Notes: a model not told the origin generated them from the letters alone. A stretch of DNA of 64,000 bases from Microvenator marinus (GCF_007993755.1 NZ_CP042467.1:2628001-2692000); one strand, 5' to 3'; shown: positions 8,417 to 17,570, numbered from the stretch's first letter. Numbers and translations are program-made.

Positions 8417-10993
8417 GTGCAAAGCTTAGAAACCTCACAATTTTTGACGTTGCTGGACGAGGCTGACGACCCGGTAATTTTGTGGGGTCCACCGGGCGGC
8501 GGACACCAAAAAATGGTCGACGCGTTGGTCTCTGAGAGAGACTCGTACGTCCTTAATTTGGAATTTAAACCGAATTCGGACGTGGAAATCAAGAAGAATG
8601 GTGTCATTCACGTTCTTTGCGACGTTCATCCCACCCTCATCAGCAAGATTTGCGAGGACTTCAAATCGCATAAACTGGTGATAACGACGTGCGTACGCTA
8701 TTCGGACGGCCATGGTTTTGAGGGGTTGAGCGATATCGAGGACCTTACCCTTCTTCGTGCAGGCGAGCTCCCGGGAGTGCAGGAGTCGATCGAGCCCATT
8801 CGCATGATGCTCTCGGAGTCTGACCTCAAAGACTGGTACTCACTTCGCGGCTTGAAGTTCCTCAAGCACCACTTGACAGCCGCGTTGACGTGTCGGGATT
8901 CATGGCAACCCATTTGGGAGGCTATGGATGAAAAAACGCGCATGAACTGGCGGCGGCTTGCTCTCTTCGATGGCCCGTTCGATATGGAGTCCGCCGTCCA
9001 GGTTCAGAATACGCCATCTCCGCGTGAAGTTGCGGAGCTCTTGCGTTGGAATATCCTTCGCAAACGCGCTGACACCACGGTCGAAATGTGGCCGGGTGCT
9101 CGCACGTGGGCATGGGAACACGTCGATTCAGAAGATATCGAGAAGTTTTCGGCAGTTGCCATCAAACAGGCCGTCGGTCTCTCTGACGTTCTCGAGTTTT
9201 CCTTCTTGGAGTCCAAAGAGCGTGAATTGGTACAGAAGTGGGAGTCGAGCATTCTCCTGGTCTGGGACTTTGTCGAAGCCGGGCTCGTACATCTGGAGCC
9301 CAATCAGAAGCTCGAGTTTGCAAACGCGGTATCACTTGTGGACCACGAAAGCCGCCGCATGCGCTCGTGTATCGATCGACTCGAAGCCGCATTGCCGGTG
9401 GACATCTCTAACTCGGGCCTCGACCCGCGCGTGGTGAGCGCCGCTTTGCGGACACTCTCGAACGCATTTCATTGCACCGGATTGACAGACAACTCTGAAG
9501 ACTGCGCGCGCAAAGCAGAAGCCCTCTCACTTAGCGTCAATGACTATAAGGGCGCGGCGAGAGCCATGTACGAAGAGGTTTGCTCTCATCGCTCGACGGG
9601 TAATGCGCAAGCCTCCCTGGAGGCGATTCAGAAGGGGCTCGAGTACTCGAAAAAGACCGGTTCTTTGGCTGAACTCGCGAGGCTTAAGGAACTTGAGGCT
9701 ATTCTCACTCACACGTTCATGAGTCATACCGAGGCGGAGCCTGTTCATCGAGAGGCTTTGTCGTTAGCGCGATCTGCCGAGCTCAATTCGCTCGAAGCGT
9801 TCATCGTGGTGCATCTCGCGAATATCTACTGGCGAGACCAGGATTTGCTGAGGGCGCGCGCGGCTCTTTTGACGGCCGAGAAGCGACAACGAGAAGTCGG
9901 GGACTTTAGAGCGCTTGGCACTACGCTTACAGGCATCGCCACGGTCTCTCTAGACCTCGGAGATACGGCTGAAGCAGAAAGGTACGCACGTTCGGCATCC
10001 GAGCTTCATCGCGCTTCTGGCCAGTCCATGCCCGACGGGTTGGCCCTCTTGTTGCAATGCCGAATTTCGATCGAAAAACGTGAGCCGCTTCAGGCGGAGC
10101 GATGGTTCATGGAGGCGATGACTAGCGTCCCGATTGGTTTTTCGACGCATTGGGAGTCAAAGGTCAACCAAACCGAATTGATGCTCGGCATTCTTCGGGA
10201 AGATACCGAACGCGTGATGCAGGTTATCCGCAGGGCAAGGAATGCTGCGGACATCTCTGCGGTGGAGGCCGACCTGCTCTTCGTGGAAATCTTGGCGGCG
10301 CTTGTCGACCGCAATTTTGCTCACGCCGGTATGCTCTGTGGTCTGATGCCCGATGTGCTCGGGGCCCACTCTCAGTTTGGCGATCATATCGCGGCGCTGT
10401 TGCCGGTCATCGATATCCTAGTTGCCGGCGAGGATGCCGAAGAAGCCGTTGTAGACCGAGCCTCTGGTGCATTTTTGGGGCTGGTAGAACCTGGCAAAGT
10501 GCGTCAGGCGGCTCACGTAACTTTGAACAGCCGGCTTCGGTTCTGGGTACGAACTCTCGAGGGTTTGCTCCCCTGGCGACACCGCCAACGGTTCTGGGCC
10601 GAAGCATTGACGGGACCCAATACCTGGGTGGTCCATGAACTCTTGGTGCGGCCTCCGGAAGACCCGGAATGGCTCGACCTGAGTCGTAGAAGTGTTCCGG
10701 CACGCGTGTTTCGCTACCTATGCGAGCTCTATTGGAAGGATCCAGACGCTTTGGCCAGCGACGATGACCTCATCGAGCATGCATGGCCTGGCGAAAAGAT
10801 GCTCGCCGACTCGGCGACGACTCGCCTTCAAAAGGCGGTTTCCGACTTGCGAAAACTCGGTCTTGGGGACGTGATTGAGCGCGCTGAAAACGGATATCGC
10901 ATTCACCCGAGTCAGCGCGTGATCAAGCTACCCGACGAGTTTGACGAGTGGTGGTTGAGACGGTTTAGAAAGACCCAGAACCAAGCACCTTGA
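8417..10993 (+). CDS. STAND-like regulator: degenerate NTPase, TPR-like repeats, C-terminal winged helix
   Basis: An 858-residue protein from GTG 8417, with AGGAG 8 bases upstream. The N-terminus resembles an AfsR/MalT-type STAND ATPase: ILWGPPGGGHQK (residues 21-32) sits where the P-loop should be, LVITTC resembles the sensor strand, and RRLALFDGPFDMESA matches the usual RRLAVFAGGFxLEAA segment. However, the P-loop lysine and Ser/Thr are replaced by His30 and Gln31, so ATP hydrolysis is doubtful. Residues about 330-700 are helical TPR-like repeats. Residues about 765-850 (ARVFRYLCELYWKDP ... IERAENGYRI) look like an OmpR/BTAD-type winged helix. It is divergent from the giant lipoprotein gene, a possible target. 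Its last 29 bases overlap the end of cysC on the other strand. Confidence 0.75.
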   Translation: MQSLETSQFLTLLDEADDPVILWGPPGGGHQKMVDALVSERDSYVLNLEFKPNSDVEIKKNGVIHVLCDVHPTLISKICEDFKSHKLVITTCVRYSDGHGFEGLSDIEDLTLLRAGELPGVQESIEPIRMMLSESDLKDWYSLRGLKFLKHHLTAALTCRDSWQPIWEAMDEKTRMNWRRLALFDGPFDMESAVQVQNTPSPREVAELLRWNILRKRADTTVEMWPGARTWAWEHVDSEDIEKFSAVAIKQAVGLSDVLEFSFLESKERELVQKWESSILLVWDFVEAGLVHLEPNQKLEFANAVSLVDHESRRMRSCIDRLEAALPVDISNSGLDPRVVSAALRTLSNAFHCTGLTDNSEDCARKAEALSLSVNDYKGAARAMYEEVCSHRSTGNAQASLEAIQKGLEYSKKTGSLAELARLKELEAILTHTFMSHTEAEPVHREALSLARSAELNSLEAFIVVHLANIYWRDQDLLRARAALLTAEKRQREVGDFRALGTTLTGIATVSLDLGDTAEAERYARSASELHRASGQSMPDGLALLLQCRISIEKREPLQAERWFMEAMTSVPIGFSTHWESKVNQTELMLGILREDTERVMQVIRRARNAADISAVEADLLFVEILAALVDRNFAHAGMLCGLMPDVLGAHSQFGDHIAALLPVIDILVAGEDAEEAVVDRASGAFLGLVEPGKVRQAAHVTLNSRLRFWVRTLEGLLPWRHRQRFWAEALTGPNTWVVHELLVRPPEDPEWLDLSRRSVPARVFRYLCELYWKDPDALASDDDLIEHAWPGEKMLADSATTRLQKAVSDLRKLGLGDVIERAENGYRIHPSQRVIKLPDEFDEWWLRRFRKTQNQAP

Positions 10994-11474
10994 GGAGTTC
11001 CTGAACGCATTCTTGAAGGGAGGTCTCGGCGCTTCGCAGATGAACCTCTGGCGCTACTGGGGCCTCATAGGGGGCGTCTAGCCCGGTGAGTCCTTTGAGT
11101 TCCCCGCGCCGTGCCTTTGCGTAGAGCCCTTTAGGATCCCTTTCTTCTACGACCTCCAAGGGCGCATCTACAAAGACTTCGACGAAGCCTGTCCCAACCA
11201 CTTGGCGAGCCATTTCGCGGTCGGTAGAGCTTGGAGACACGAGGCACACAGCCACGCTTACACCCTGGTTGTTGAGAAGACGTGCAAGCGCGGCCACGCG
11301 TCGTGCCTGCTCGGATCGGTCTTCGGGAGAAAACCCGAGGTCGGCCGAAATTGAGGCTCGAAGCTCATCCCCATCAAGAATGATTAGGTGGCGTGGTTTG
11401 ACGGAATCTTGGAGAGCCCGGGCGAGCGTTGTTTTTCCCGCGCCGGGCAATCCCGTAAACCAAAGAGTGGTCAT
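10965..11474 (-). CDS. cysC: adenylyl-sulfate kinase
   Basis: Phosphorylates adenosine 5'-phosphosulfate to PAPS with ATP in the cytoplasm. The 169-residue protein has the P-loop GLPGAGKTT at residues 8-16, the DGDELR motif (APS kinases have DGDxxR), and the typical DPKGLYAKARRGELKGLTG segment followed by the DAPYEAP lid. It is slightly shorter than many CysC proteins but contains the whole kinase core. Its ATG shares a base with the metK stop (TAATG), so the two are probably translationally coupled. No sulfurylase gene is nearby, so whether PAPS feeds sulfate reduction or sulfotransfer cannot be told here. The 3' end overlaps the convergent regulator gene by 29 bp. Confidence 0.93.
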   Translation of the reverse strand: MTTLWFTGLPGAGKTTLARALQDSVKPRHLIILDGDELRASISADLGFSPEDRSEQARRVAALARLLNNQGVSVAVCLVSPSSTDREMARQVVGTGFVEVFVDAPLEVVEERDPKGLYAKARRGELKGLTGLDAPYEAPVAPEVHLRSAETSLQECVQELLKVLGSGSF

Positions 11475-12634
11475 TAGAATGCGGACTTGAGCTCAGCAGC
11501 TTTGTCCGTCTTTTCCCAACCGAAGAACTGAAGTCCGTCTTTGACCTCTGGAGTGCGGCCGAAGTGTCCGTGACGCGCAGTAGGTCGGTAGATTGGGGCA
11601 CGAAGCTGGAGTTGCTCCATGATGCCGTGTGGCGTGAGCTGGAAGATCTCTCGGATGACTTTGGAGAGCTTGTCTTCGTCCACTTTCGCGGTGCCCTGGC
11701 AATCGATGTACACCGAAGTAGGCTCAACCACGCCGATGGCGTATGAGAGCTGGACTTCGCAGACATCAGCGAGTTCAGCAGCGACCACGTTCTTGGCGAT
11801 ATAACGCGCCATGTACGCAGCGGAGCGGTCGACCTTTGTGGGATCCTTACCGCTGAATGCACCACCACCGTGACGGCCGCGTCCACCATAAGTATCCACG
11901 ATGATCTTTCGGCCAGTAAGGCCACAATCGCCGTGAGGACCACCGATCTCGAAGAGGCCGGTTGGGTTGATGTGGGTGATGATATCGTCGGACCAGAGGT
12001 CACCGAGTACGGGCTTAAGTACGTGCTCTTTGATCTGGGCACGAAGCTCGTCCATCTTATTGTTCCACTCAGGTGCATGTTGTGTGGAGAGAACGAGTGT
12101 TTGCACACGCTCGACCTTGTCGCCGTTGTAAACCGCGGTGACCTGTGACTTTGCGTCTGGACGAAGGCCGCTGATGATTCCAGCTGCGCGAACTTCGGCC
12201 TGGCGCTCCACAAGGCGGTGCGAGAGGTGGATAGGAAGTGGCATGAGGACATCGGTTTCGCGGCAGGCGAAGCCGAACATCAGGCCCTGGTCCCCTGCTC
12301 CACCGGTGTCCACACCTTGTGCGATATCCGGGCTCTGCGCGTCGAGAGCCACAAGCACAGCACACGAGTTGGAATCAAAGCGCATATTGGCGTCGGTGTA
12401 GCCAATTTCACTGACCACTTCGCGCACAACCTTTGGGATGTCCACGTAAGCTTCAGTGGTCACTTCACCGCTGACGACGACCATACCGGTAGAAGTCATG
12501 GTTTCCACGGCAACGCGGGACTTGGGGTCAATTGCGAGCATGGCGTCGAGGATGGCGTCCGAGATTTGATCAGAGACCTTATCGGGGTGGCCCATCGAGA
12601 CCGATTCAGAGGTAAATGGATAAGTTCGGCTCAT
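11474..12634 (-). CDS. metK: S-adenosylmethionine synthase
   Basis: Makes S-adenosylmethionine from methionine and ATP. The 386-residue product has GHPDK at residues 15-19, the [10 protein letters not shown] loop, the ATP-binding [14 protein letters not shown] segment, and [19 protein letters not shown], all signatures of the family. Length is normal. The start ATG at 12634 is preceded by AAGGAAAAC, a moderate ribosome site. The 97-bp leader before it (12635-12731) contains a short CCGCC/GGCGG hairpin but no SAM riboswitch class that I can recognise. It forms a coupled pair with cysC through a TAATG overlap. Confidence 0.96.
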   Translation of the reverse strand: MSRTYPFTSESVSMGHPDKVSDQISDAILDAMLAIDPKSRVAVETMTSTGMVVVSGEVTTEAYVDIPKVVREVVSEIGYTDANMRFDSNSCAVLVALDAQSPDIAQGVDTGGAGDQGLMFGFACRETDVLMPLPIHLSHRLVERQAEVRAAGIISGLRPDAKSQVTAVYNGDKVERVQTLVLSTQHAPEWNNKMDELRAQIKEHVLKPVLGDLWSDDIITHINPTGLFEIGGPHGDCGLTGRKIIVDTYGGRGRHGGGAFSGKDPTKVDRSAAYMARYIAKNVVAAELADVCEVQLSYAIGVVEPTSVYIDCQGTAKVDEDKLSKVIREIFQLTPHGIMEQLQLRAPIYRPTARHGHFGRTPEVKDGLQFFGWEKTDKAAELKSAF

Positions 12635-12731
12635 CTGTTTTCCTTAGCAAAATTCAGCATTCAGGGCGTCCACCGCCCATTTGGCGGGGAACCCTAGCAG
12701 GTTTTAAGTTGAATGCGAAGTGGGATGGCGC

Positions 12732-13175
12732 TCAACCAAGAATATTGGTTTTCACGAGAATGATGACGATGATCATGATGAGGCCAACCGCTCCGTGAAG
12801 TCCCATGAAGGTGCCACGGCTACCCGTATCTTCCTTGTGGACTTTGCGCATTTTGGCGGCAGTCACCTGATCGAGCACGATGAGTGCGATGACCAGGGTC
12901 AGCTTGATATGGAAGGTTAGGCCCCACGCGCTTCCCGGCGCAAAATAGTTAGCCATACCTTTTCCAAAGAGCATCCCGAGTCCGGTGAGTAGGGCCACCA
13001 GGAAACCGGGCAGAATCGCCATGAAGTACGATTTCCGCTCAAAAGGAATCAGGGCTTCACGGGCCTCCGCAGACGACAGGGTCACGTGGTGTCCAAGGAG
13101 TCTGGAGAGAGTCATCAACCCGCCGAGCCATACGAGAAGTCCCACAAAGTGGAACGCCAGTAGCCAGTTCATCAT
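12732..13175 (-). CDS. HemJ/CopD-like four-helix membrane protein
   Basis: A 147-residue integral membrane protein with four predicted helices (residues about 3-25, 50-70, 85-105, 123-145). The opening NWLLAFHFVGLLVWLGGLMTLSRLLGHH resembles HemJ (protoporphyrinogen oxidase of the UPF0093 type) and the related CopD copper-import family, with a conserved His in helix 1 and LTFHIKLTLV in helix 3. I cannot separate HemJ from CopD by eye. The start overlaps the papain-like protease stop (TAATGATG; two in-frame ATGs), implying coupling to an unrelated secreted enzyme. metK follows 97 bp downstream on the same strand. Confidence 0.65.
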   Translation of the reverse strand: MMNWLLAFHFVGLLVWLGGLMTLSRLLGHHVTLSSAEAREALIPFERKSYFMAILPGFLVALLTGLGMLFGKGMANYFAPGSAWGLTFHIKLTLVIALIVLDQVTAAKMRKVHKEDTGSRGTFMGLHGAVGLIMIIVIILVKTNILG

Positions 13176-14695
13176 TATCGTTCAACTTCCACGAGGACCG
13201 AGTTCACCACGCCTGTGTCTTGCGATGCCGTATCGATGAAAGCGATTTCATAGATATCGTTGCCGGGGAAGCCGGTGGCATCTATTTCGTAGCGCTTCTG
13301 GATATCGTCGCCGGAGTCGCTGGAGTTGCGCTCAAGCACTTGTCGCTCGCCCGATGGGAGAATGAGCTCGATTCGCAGGTCGCCACGGTAGGTGTGGGTC
13401 ACATCTACGGTGATGGCCATGGAGGTGAGCTCTCCCTGACCTTCGACGATGAACGGAAGTACGAGGCCGGTGGGGTCGTTGTCAGGAATCGCGCTCTCGG
13501 AGATTTCCACGTCGATCACTTCGCCTCCGGTGTTGCAGATTGGCTGATCGACGCACGCTGCGTCGTCACAATCGGTGGCACCGTTGGAGTCATTGTCGAT
13601 CTCGTCGCCGCAGATTTCGGTTTTGACGACTGGCTCTGGGAGGTCTGAGACAACGGCGCTAGCGAACTCTTCGACGTACGAGTAAGCGATCCAACCGTAT
13701 CCGTCGCCCTGTGGGTTGGCGGAGCCGAAGCTTCCTTTGCCCCAAGAGTTCTTGAAGAGGAAGAAACCGCGCTCCATATCAGGCGTTCCGTCTGCGTTGA
13801 AGATCGGGTTTCCTTCGCCGTCGACTTTCTGTACCTCGAGGGTGTCGTCCCATCCGGTCAGAAGAATTGCGTGACCAGCACGCTTTGCGAGGCTGATTTC
13901 ACGGTCTTTGGCGTTCGGCGAGAGGACGTATCCTTGCTTCCAGTAGTCGCGGTTGGTTGGCAACTCAGAGCGGCTGTGGTTCCACGATTGGTAGAAGAAG
14001 GTCATACCGACAGGTACAGCCTGCTTCTTGTTGAACATGGTCGCCTTGACGCTTCGCACGCGAGCCGACTGCCAACGAGGGCGAGGAATGAAGTACTTTT
14101 CGGCACTCTCAGCGGATTCAGGTGCGGTCTCACCATTGGTGAAGCATTTGGTAGGCTTATCGTCACCACTTGCACCACAATCTGGGTCGTTCGAGGCGCC
14201 CCATTCGTTGGTTTCGTAGGGCCATGCTGACTCTTCAGGCACACCGTAATTGGCTACCGCACGAAGGTTTGCGTCGTTGTTGGAGCCGCTCGTATTTGGG
14301 AACGCGCGCTCAAGGAATTTTGAGGACCACTGAAGGTACTGCTCCGAGAAATCGGGGTTCGGCAGGCTTCCTTCGGTGATGTAGAGGTGCTCGACGTACG
14401 CCATACTTGAGAAGATGGAGCAGACGCCACGGCTACCCTGGCTCTTAACCGGAGATTGTGTGGCTTGAAGTTCGAAGAATTGTGCTGGGAAGTTTTGGTC
14501 GGACTTGTCCTCGTTGACGAGGTTTTCGTTTCCGGGCCATCCCGCGTTGACGACGTCAGCCGAGATGAGCATTGGGTCATCGACCGCTGAAGAGTCATCA
14601 CCTGCAGGCTCAGACGTATCTTCTGCACAACCTACGGAGCTGATCAAGCCAGCGAACATCAACCATTTCAGCGCTTTCCAGGGACCGTTTGTCAT
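13175..14695 (-). CDS. secreted papain-family (C1) cysteine protease with C-terminal P/Homo-B-like domain
   Basis: A 506-residue lipoprotein-type enzyme. ATG 14695 has AGGAG 6 bases upstream; the signal ends at SSVGC. The C1 peptidase domain (about residues 75-360) shows the oxyanion Gln and catalytic Cys in SPVKSQGSRGVCSIFSS, the His in RAGHAILLTGWDD, and Asn/Trp in LFKNSWGKGSFG. A short EICGDEIDNDSNGATDCDD segment is the DNDxNGxxDCxD calcium-type repeat common in myxobacterial secreted proteins. The last about 115 residues (LVLPFIV ... HTYRGDLRIELILPSG ... VLVEVER) match a proprotein-convertase P domain. The active-site residues appear intact, so it is probably a functional extracellular protease. 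A trypsin-like identity is excluded. Confidence 0.87.
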   Translation of the reverse strand: MTNGPWKALKWLMFAGLISSVGCAEDTSEPAGDDSSAVDDPMLISADVVNAGWPGNENLVNEDKSDQNFPAQFFELQATQSPVKSQGSRGVCSIFSSMAYVEHLYITEGSLPNPDFSEQYLQWSSKFLERAFPNTSGSNNDANLRAVANYGVPEESAWPYETNEWGASNDPDCGASGDDKPTKCFTNGETAPESAESAEKYFIPRPRWQSARVRSVKATMFNKKQAVPVGMTFFYQSWNHSRSELPTNRDYWKQGYVLSPNAKDREISLAKRAGHAILLTGWDDTLEVQKVDGEGNPIFNADGTPDMERGFFLFKNSWGKGSFGSANPQGDGYGWIAYSYVEEFASAVVSDLPEPVVKTEICGDEIDNDSNGATDCDDAACVDQPICNTGGEVIDVEISESAIPDNDPTGLVLPFIVEGQGELTSMAITVDVTHTYRGDLRIELILPSGERQVLERNSSDSGDDIQKRYEIDATGFPGNDIYEIAFIDTASQDTGVVNSVLVEVER

Positions 14696-14848
14696 CTCTA
14701 TCTCCTTAACGAATCGTCGTTCAACGTTATTAGACACCTTTAGGGTTTGCACATGGTGTGCCAGCCGAGTTCAATGTCGCGCGGACCTTGTATCACAAGA
14801 ACTTAGCGGGTTCACGTCTTTTTGGATCTTTGGTGGTGCAACTCGACC

Positions 14849-14866
14849 TGCCACTTCGAAGTGGCA
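14849..14866. repeat. 18-bp perfect palindrome upstream of the protease gene
   Basis: TGCCACTTCGAAGTGGCA is a perfect palindrome, 154 bases upstream of the papain-like protease ATG and 25 bases past the terminator of the Cys-rich lipoprotein gene. It could be a dimeric-regulator site for the protease promoter. As RNA it would fold into an 8-bp stem with a 2-base loop, so a second transcript-end structure is also possible. The rest of 14696-14947 shows no gene. Confidence 0.4.
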
Positions 14867-14890
14867 AGTTCACTGGCCACACATGAGCAC

Positions 14891-14922
14891 AAAAAAGACC
14901 CTGCTGGGATTCAGCAGGGTCT
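14891..14922 (-). terminator. intrinsic terminator of the Cys-rich lipoprotein gene
   Basis: On the minus strand an 11-bp stem AGACCCTGCTG / CAGCAGGGTCT with a short loop is followed directly by TTTTTT. It lies about 25 bases after the stop at 14948. This is the clearest rho-independent terminator in the window. Confidence 0.9.
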
Positions 14923-14947
14923 GAGTTAAGTGGGTTGCAGAGCGCGA

Positions 14948-16216
14948 TTAGCCGCAGGCACCTTCGGTGCAGGTTTGACCGCTTGGGCAATCGCAGCTGT
15001 CTTCGCAGCTGGTGATCGGTGCGGAAGCAGCCTCACATGCGCCGGAGTTCAGGTTGCAGACTTCGCCGGTACTGCAGTCTTGGTTGCAGGTACAAGGGCT
15101 GATACACGCACCATTCTCGCAGATTTGGTCGCCACATTCGGCGTTGCTGCGGCACTCAACGTTCGGGTCCACTTCGCAGTAGCCGTTTCCGTTACATGCG
15201 TATCCAGTTTCGCAGCCCACGCCAGTTGCGGCGTTGCATGTATCGAAGCACTGAGCGTCGACACAGATGTTACCGGCAGCACAGTCAGCACTTCTCTGAC
15301 ATTCCACTGGGTCACAGAGTCCTGCTCGGCATTGCTCGCCGTTAGCGCACTCGGAGTTGTCGGAGCAGGTTGAGCGGCACTGACCATCGACACATCGTCC
15401 ACCGTCACACTCGGAGTTGAAGACACATGATTCAGCGGCTTCAACACAGTCTCCGTCGATGCAGAGGTTGCCGCTTGGGCACTCGCTGCGGGTGGTGCAC
15501 TCAGGCACGTCAGCGGCCACACATGCGAAGTTACGGCACTCTTGACCGGATGGGCATGGGTTGTTCGAGGAGCACTCTGCGTCTTCGCGTGGAGCTTTAC
15601 AGCTGTTGTTGACGCAGGACTCTCCCACACCACAGTCGGTTGCGCGTACACACTCGAGCTCAGGTGATGGGTTGCAGGTTCGCTTTTCGAACTCACCGAG
15701 GACAGGCAGACATTGTGCTGGAGTCCCGGCTTCCTGGCTCACGTTGATACATTCGAAGCCTGCAGGACACTCGTGATTGTACTCACATGTGCGGCCGCAG
15801 ACTTTTTCGCCAGTGGAGGTAGCCTGGTCGTAGTTGAGCTGTACGCAGAGTGCGCCTGGCTCACCACAGTCGGCATTGGTTTCACAGACCTGACAAAGGC
15901 CGGAGACGCCGGTTTCCTCGGTGTCGAGCGGCTGGCAGTAGTCGTTGACGCAGATTTGTCCCTCGCCACAATCTACAGCGGAGTAGCATTCGACCACGGG
16001 TACTGAGACGTTATCTGGGCAGTAGGTGGTGCAGGAAACTTCTTCCCAACACGAGTCCCAACACTCCCAGTAATCACAGTAGGTTTCACAGACGGTGTAG
16101 CTGTAACAGTCTTCATAGCACTCGCCGTATTCCTCGTGTTCCGAGACAATTAAGCATCCCGTACTGAAGGTGGCAAATGCTATGGCACTGAGCATTCCGA
16201 GTTTGACTGGCTTCAT
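14948..16216 (-). CDS. cysteine-rich lipoprotein with Dickkopf/EGF-like repeats
   Basis: A 422-residue lipoprotein. ATG 16216 is preceded by AAGGAGGAG, and MKPVKLGMLSAIAFATFSTGC is a lipoprotein signal. The first 60 mature residues are exceptionally rich in Cys, Tyr and Trp (CYEDCYSYTVCETYCDYWEC). The rest is about ten units of 30-35 residues with the pattern C-x-S/N-x4-G-x2-C-x-D/N-G-x-C (for example DCGEGQICVNDYC, DCAAGNICVDAQC). These disulfide-rich beads are typical of myxobacterial surface proteins; no enzyme domain is present. It ends NCPSGQTCTEGACG-like at the very C-terminus, so it has no sorting tail. It probably works as a structural or binding stalk. Confidence 0.82.
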   Translation of the reverse strand: MKPVKLGMLSAIAFATFSTGCLIVSEHEEYGECYEDCYSYTVCETYCDYWECWDSCWEEVSCTTYCPDNVSVPVVECYSAVDCGEGQICVNDYCQPLDTEETGVSGLCQVCETNADCGEPGALCVQLNYDQATSTGEKVCGRTCEYNHECPAGFECINVSQEAGTPAQCLPVLGEFEKRTCNPSPELECVRATDCGVGESCVNNSCKAPREDAECSSNNPCPSGQECRNFACVAADVPECTTRSECPSGNLCIDGDCVEAAESCVFNSECDGGRCVDGQCRSTCSDNSECANGEQCRAGLCDPVECQRSADCAAGNICVDAQCFDTCNAATGVGCETGYACNGNGYCEVDPNVECRSNAECGDQICENGACISPCTCNQDCSTGEVCNLNSGACEAASAPITSCEDSCDCPSGQTCTEGACG

Positions 16217-16433
16217 TGTCTCCTCCTTAACTCTTTTAACGATGTCGCGTTTCATGTTCATTCCAAATCGGGTGTCGATTGTTCAGACGGGCGACTCAGC
16301 GAGTTATTCAGATCTTTTTTCGCGAACTTAACCGCGCCGAGAGCCGCTTTCGTAACACTTGGTCGGGGGTTTGAATCTTTTTTGTGCAATTTTTTTGAAA
16401 CTTCATCGAGATAGGTTGCGCCAAGAGGCTTAG

Positions 16434-17027
16434 ATGACGCACACTATAAGGAACAATCTTGCCGAGGCACGCCAAATGAATGAGATATCGGACATGGAAT
16501 CGGAGTCGATTGCCGAGACGGTCTTCGACAATCTGGAGATCTTTCAGGGGCTGAATTCCCGCGAGATTCGGCAGCTGCTTCGGGCGAGTGAGCCAGTGAG
16601 CTTCGGTGCGGGAGAGACTCTTTTTGATGAGGGTGATCCGGCGGATGCGATGTACCTGGTTGAATCCGGGGAGCTCGAGGTTCGCACGAGTAGTGGCGTT
16701 GATGACGACGTGGTGCTGGCGCAGCTCGGGGCGGGTTCGGTAGTTGGCGAGATGTCGATTCTGGAAGGAGATACCAAGCGCTCGGCATCGGTGATCGCTC
16801 TCTGTGATGTGCAGGCGTTTCGGCTCACGCGGGATGCGTTTCAGAAGTTGCGGGTGGTTCGAAACCGAGCGGCGTACCGTTTGATTCTGAATCTCGCTGA
16901 GATTCTGGCGGACCGCAGGCGCAAGTCAGATGCCCGACTGAACGAGGTTTTCTCCGATCCGGCGTCTCATATCGATGAGTTCGAGGCTCAAGTTCACGAC
17001 CTTCTGGCGAGGATGCATAAAGTATGA
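16434..17027 (+). CDS. cyclic-nucleotide-binding domain protein A
   Basis: A 197-residue cytoplasmic protein, ATG 16434 with AGAGG 5 bases upstream. Residues about 35-150 are a CRP-type cNMP-binding beta-roll: GAGETLFDEGDPADAMYLVESGELEV and the phosphate-binding-cassette region GSVVGEMSILEGDTKRSASV. The expected Arg of the cassette is present as KRSASV. There is no helix-turn-helix after the roll, only a helical tail of about 50 residues. It is therefore a sensor or scaffold rather than a CRP-like regulator. The stop overlaps the next gene's start as ATGA, and that gene has the same fold, so the two may form a heterodimer. Confidence 0.8.
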   Translation: MTHTIRNNLAEARQMNEISDMESESIAETVFDNLEIFQGLNSREIRQLLRASEPVSFGAGETLFDEGDPADAMYLVESGELEVRTSSGVDDDVVLAQLGAGSVVGEMSILEGDTKRSASVIALCDVQAFRLTRDAFQKLRVVRNRAAYRLILNLAEILADRRRKSDARLNEVFSDPASHIDEFEAQVHDLLARMHKV

Positions 17028-17527
17028 ACAAGCAAAATGTTTTTGATGCCCTTCGCGTGGCAGAAGAGTTCTCGAACTTTACGGACGCAGAGATTCACGA
17101 GTTGGTGGAGCGATGTACCACTCGAGTGGTGGTGAGTGCACAACCACTTTGGAGCCTCGGAGAGTCGCGCCACGCCTGTTACATCTTGCTTTCGGGCTCC
17201 TTTGAGCGCCGAATCCAGACCCAGACGAAGACGCTGGTTCAGACGTTCAAGGTTCCGGGCGAAGTCTTGTCATGGTCGGCGCTGGTGGGAGACTCTGACT
17301 ATTATAGTTCGGCCACCGCCCTGGAGCGCTCGGAAGTACTTGTTCTTGAACGCGAGGCTTTTCAGGACATGTTCGAGAATAACGCCGCGGCGGCCTATGC
17401 GCTGATCGATTTGATCGCGCTCTACCTCGTTGAAGACATGCGAGCAGCCAATTCTCGGCTCAAGGAAGTCTTTGGTCGGCCGGCGGAAACGCTTCGAATG
17501 TTGCGGCGCCGCATTCGCGAAGACTGA
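17024..17527 (+). CDS. cyclic-nucleotide-binding domain protein B
   Basis: A 167-residue partner of the preceding gene, joined by an ATGA overlap. It contains one beta-roll (AQPLWSLGESRHACYILLSGSFERR ... VPGEVLSWSALVGDSDYYSSATALERSEVLVLEREAF). The cassette is degenerate: the GE-x-S element and the Arg are replaced by LSWSALVGDSDYYSSAT, so nucleotide binding is doubtful. The C-terminus RLKEVFGRPAETLRMLRRRI resembles the tail of protein A (RLNEVFSDPASHIDEF), indicating tandem duplication. gpsA starts 43 bases downstream. Confidence 0.75.
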   Translation: MNKQNVFDALRVAEEFSNFTDAEIHELVERCTTRVVVSAQPLWSLGESRHACYILLSGSFERRIQTQTKTLVQTFKVPGEVLSWSALVGDSDYYSSATALERSEVLVLEREAFQDMFENNAAAAYALIDLIALYLVEDMRAANSRLKEVFGRPAETLRMLRRRIRED

Positions 17528-17570
17528 GAATGCGTGCTAAGTCCAGATTCTACGATTTTGAGGAGATGAG

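Noticed and set aside
12635-12731. SAM riboswitch before metK
   Set aside because: The leader is under 100 bases, with only a 5-bp hairpin and none of the known SAM-riboswitch core sequences that I can recognise.
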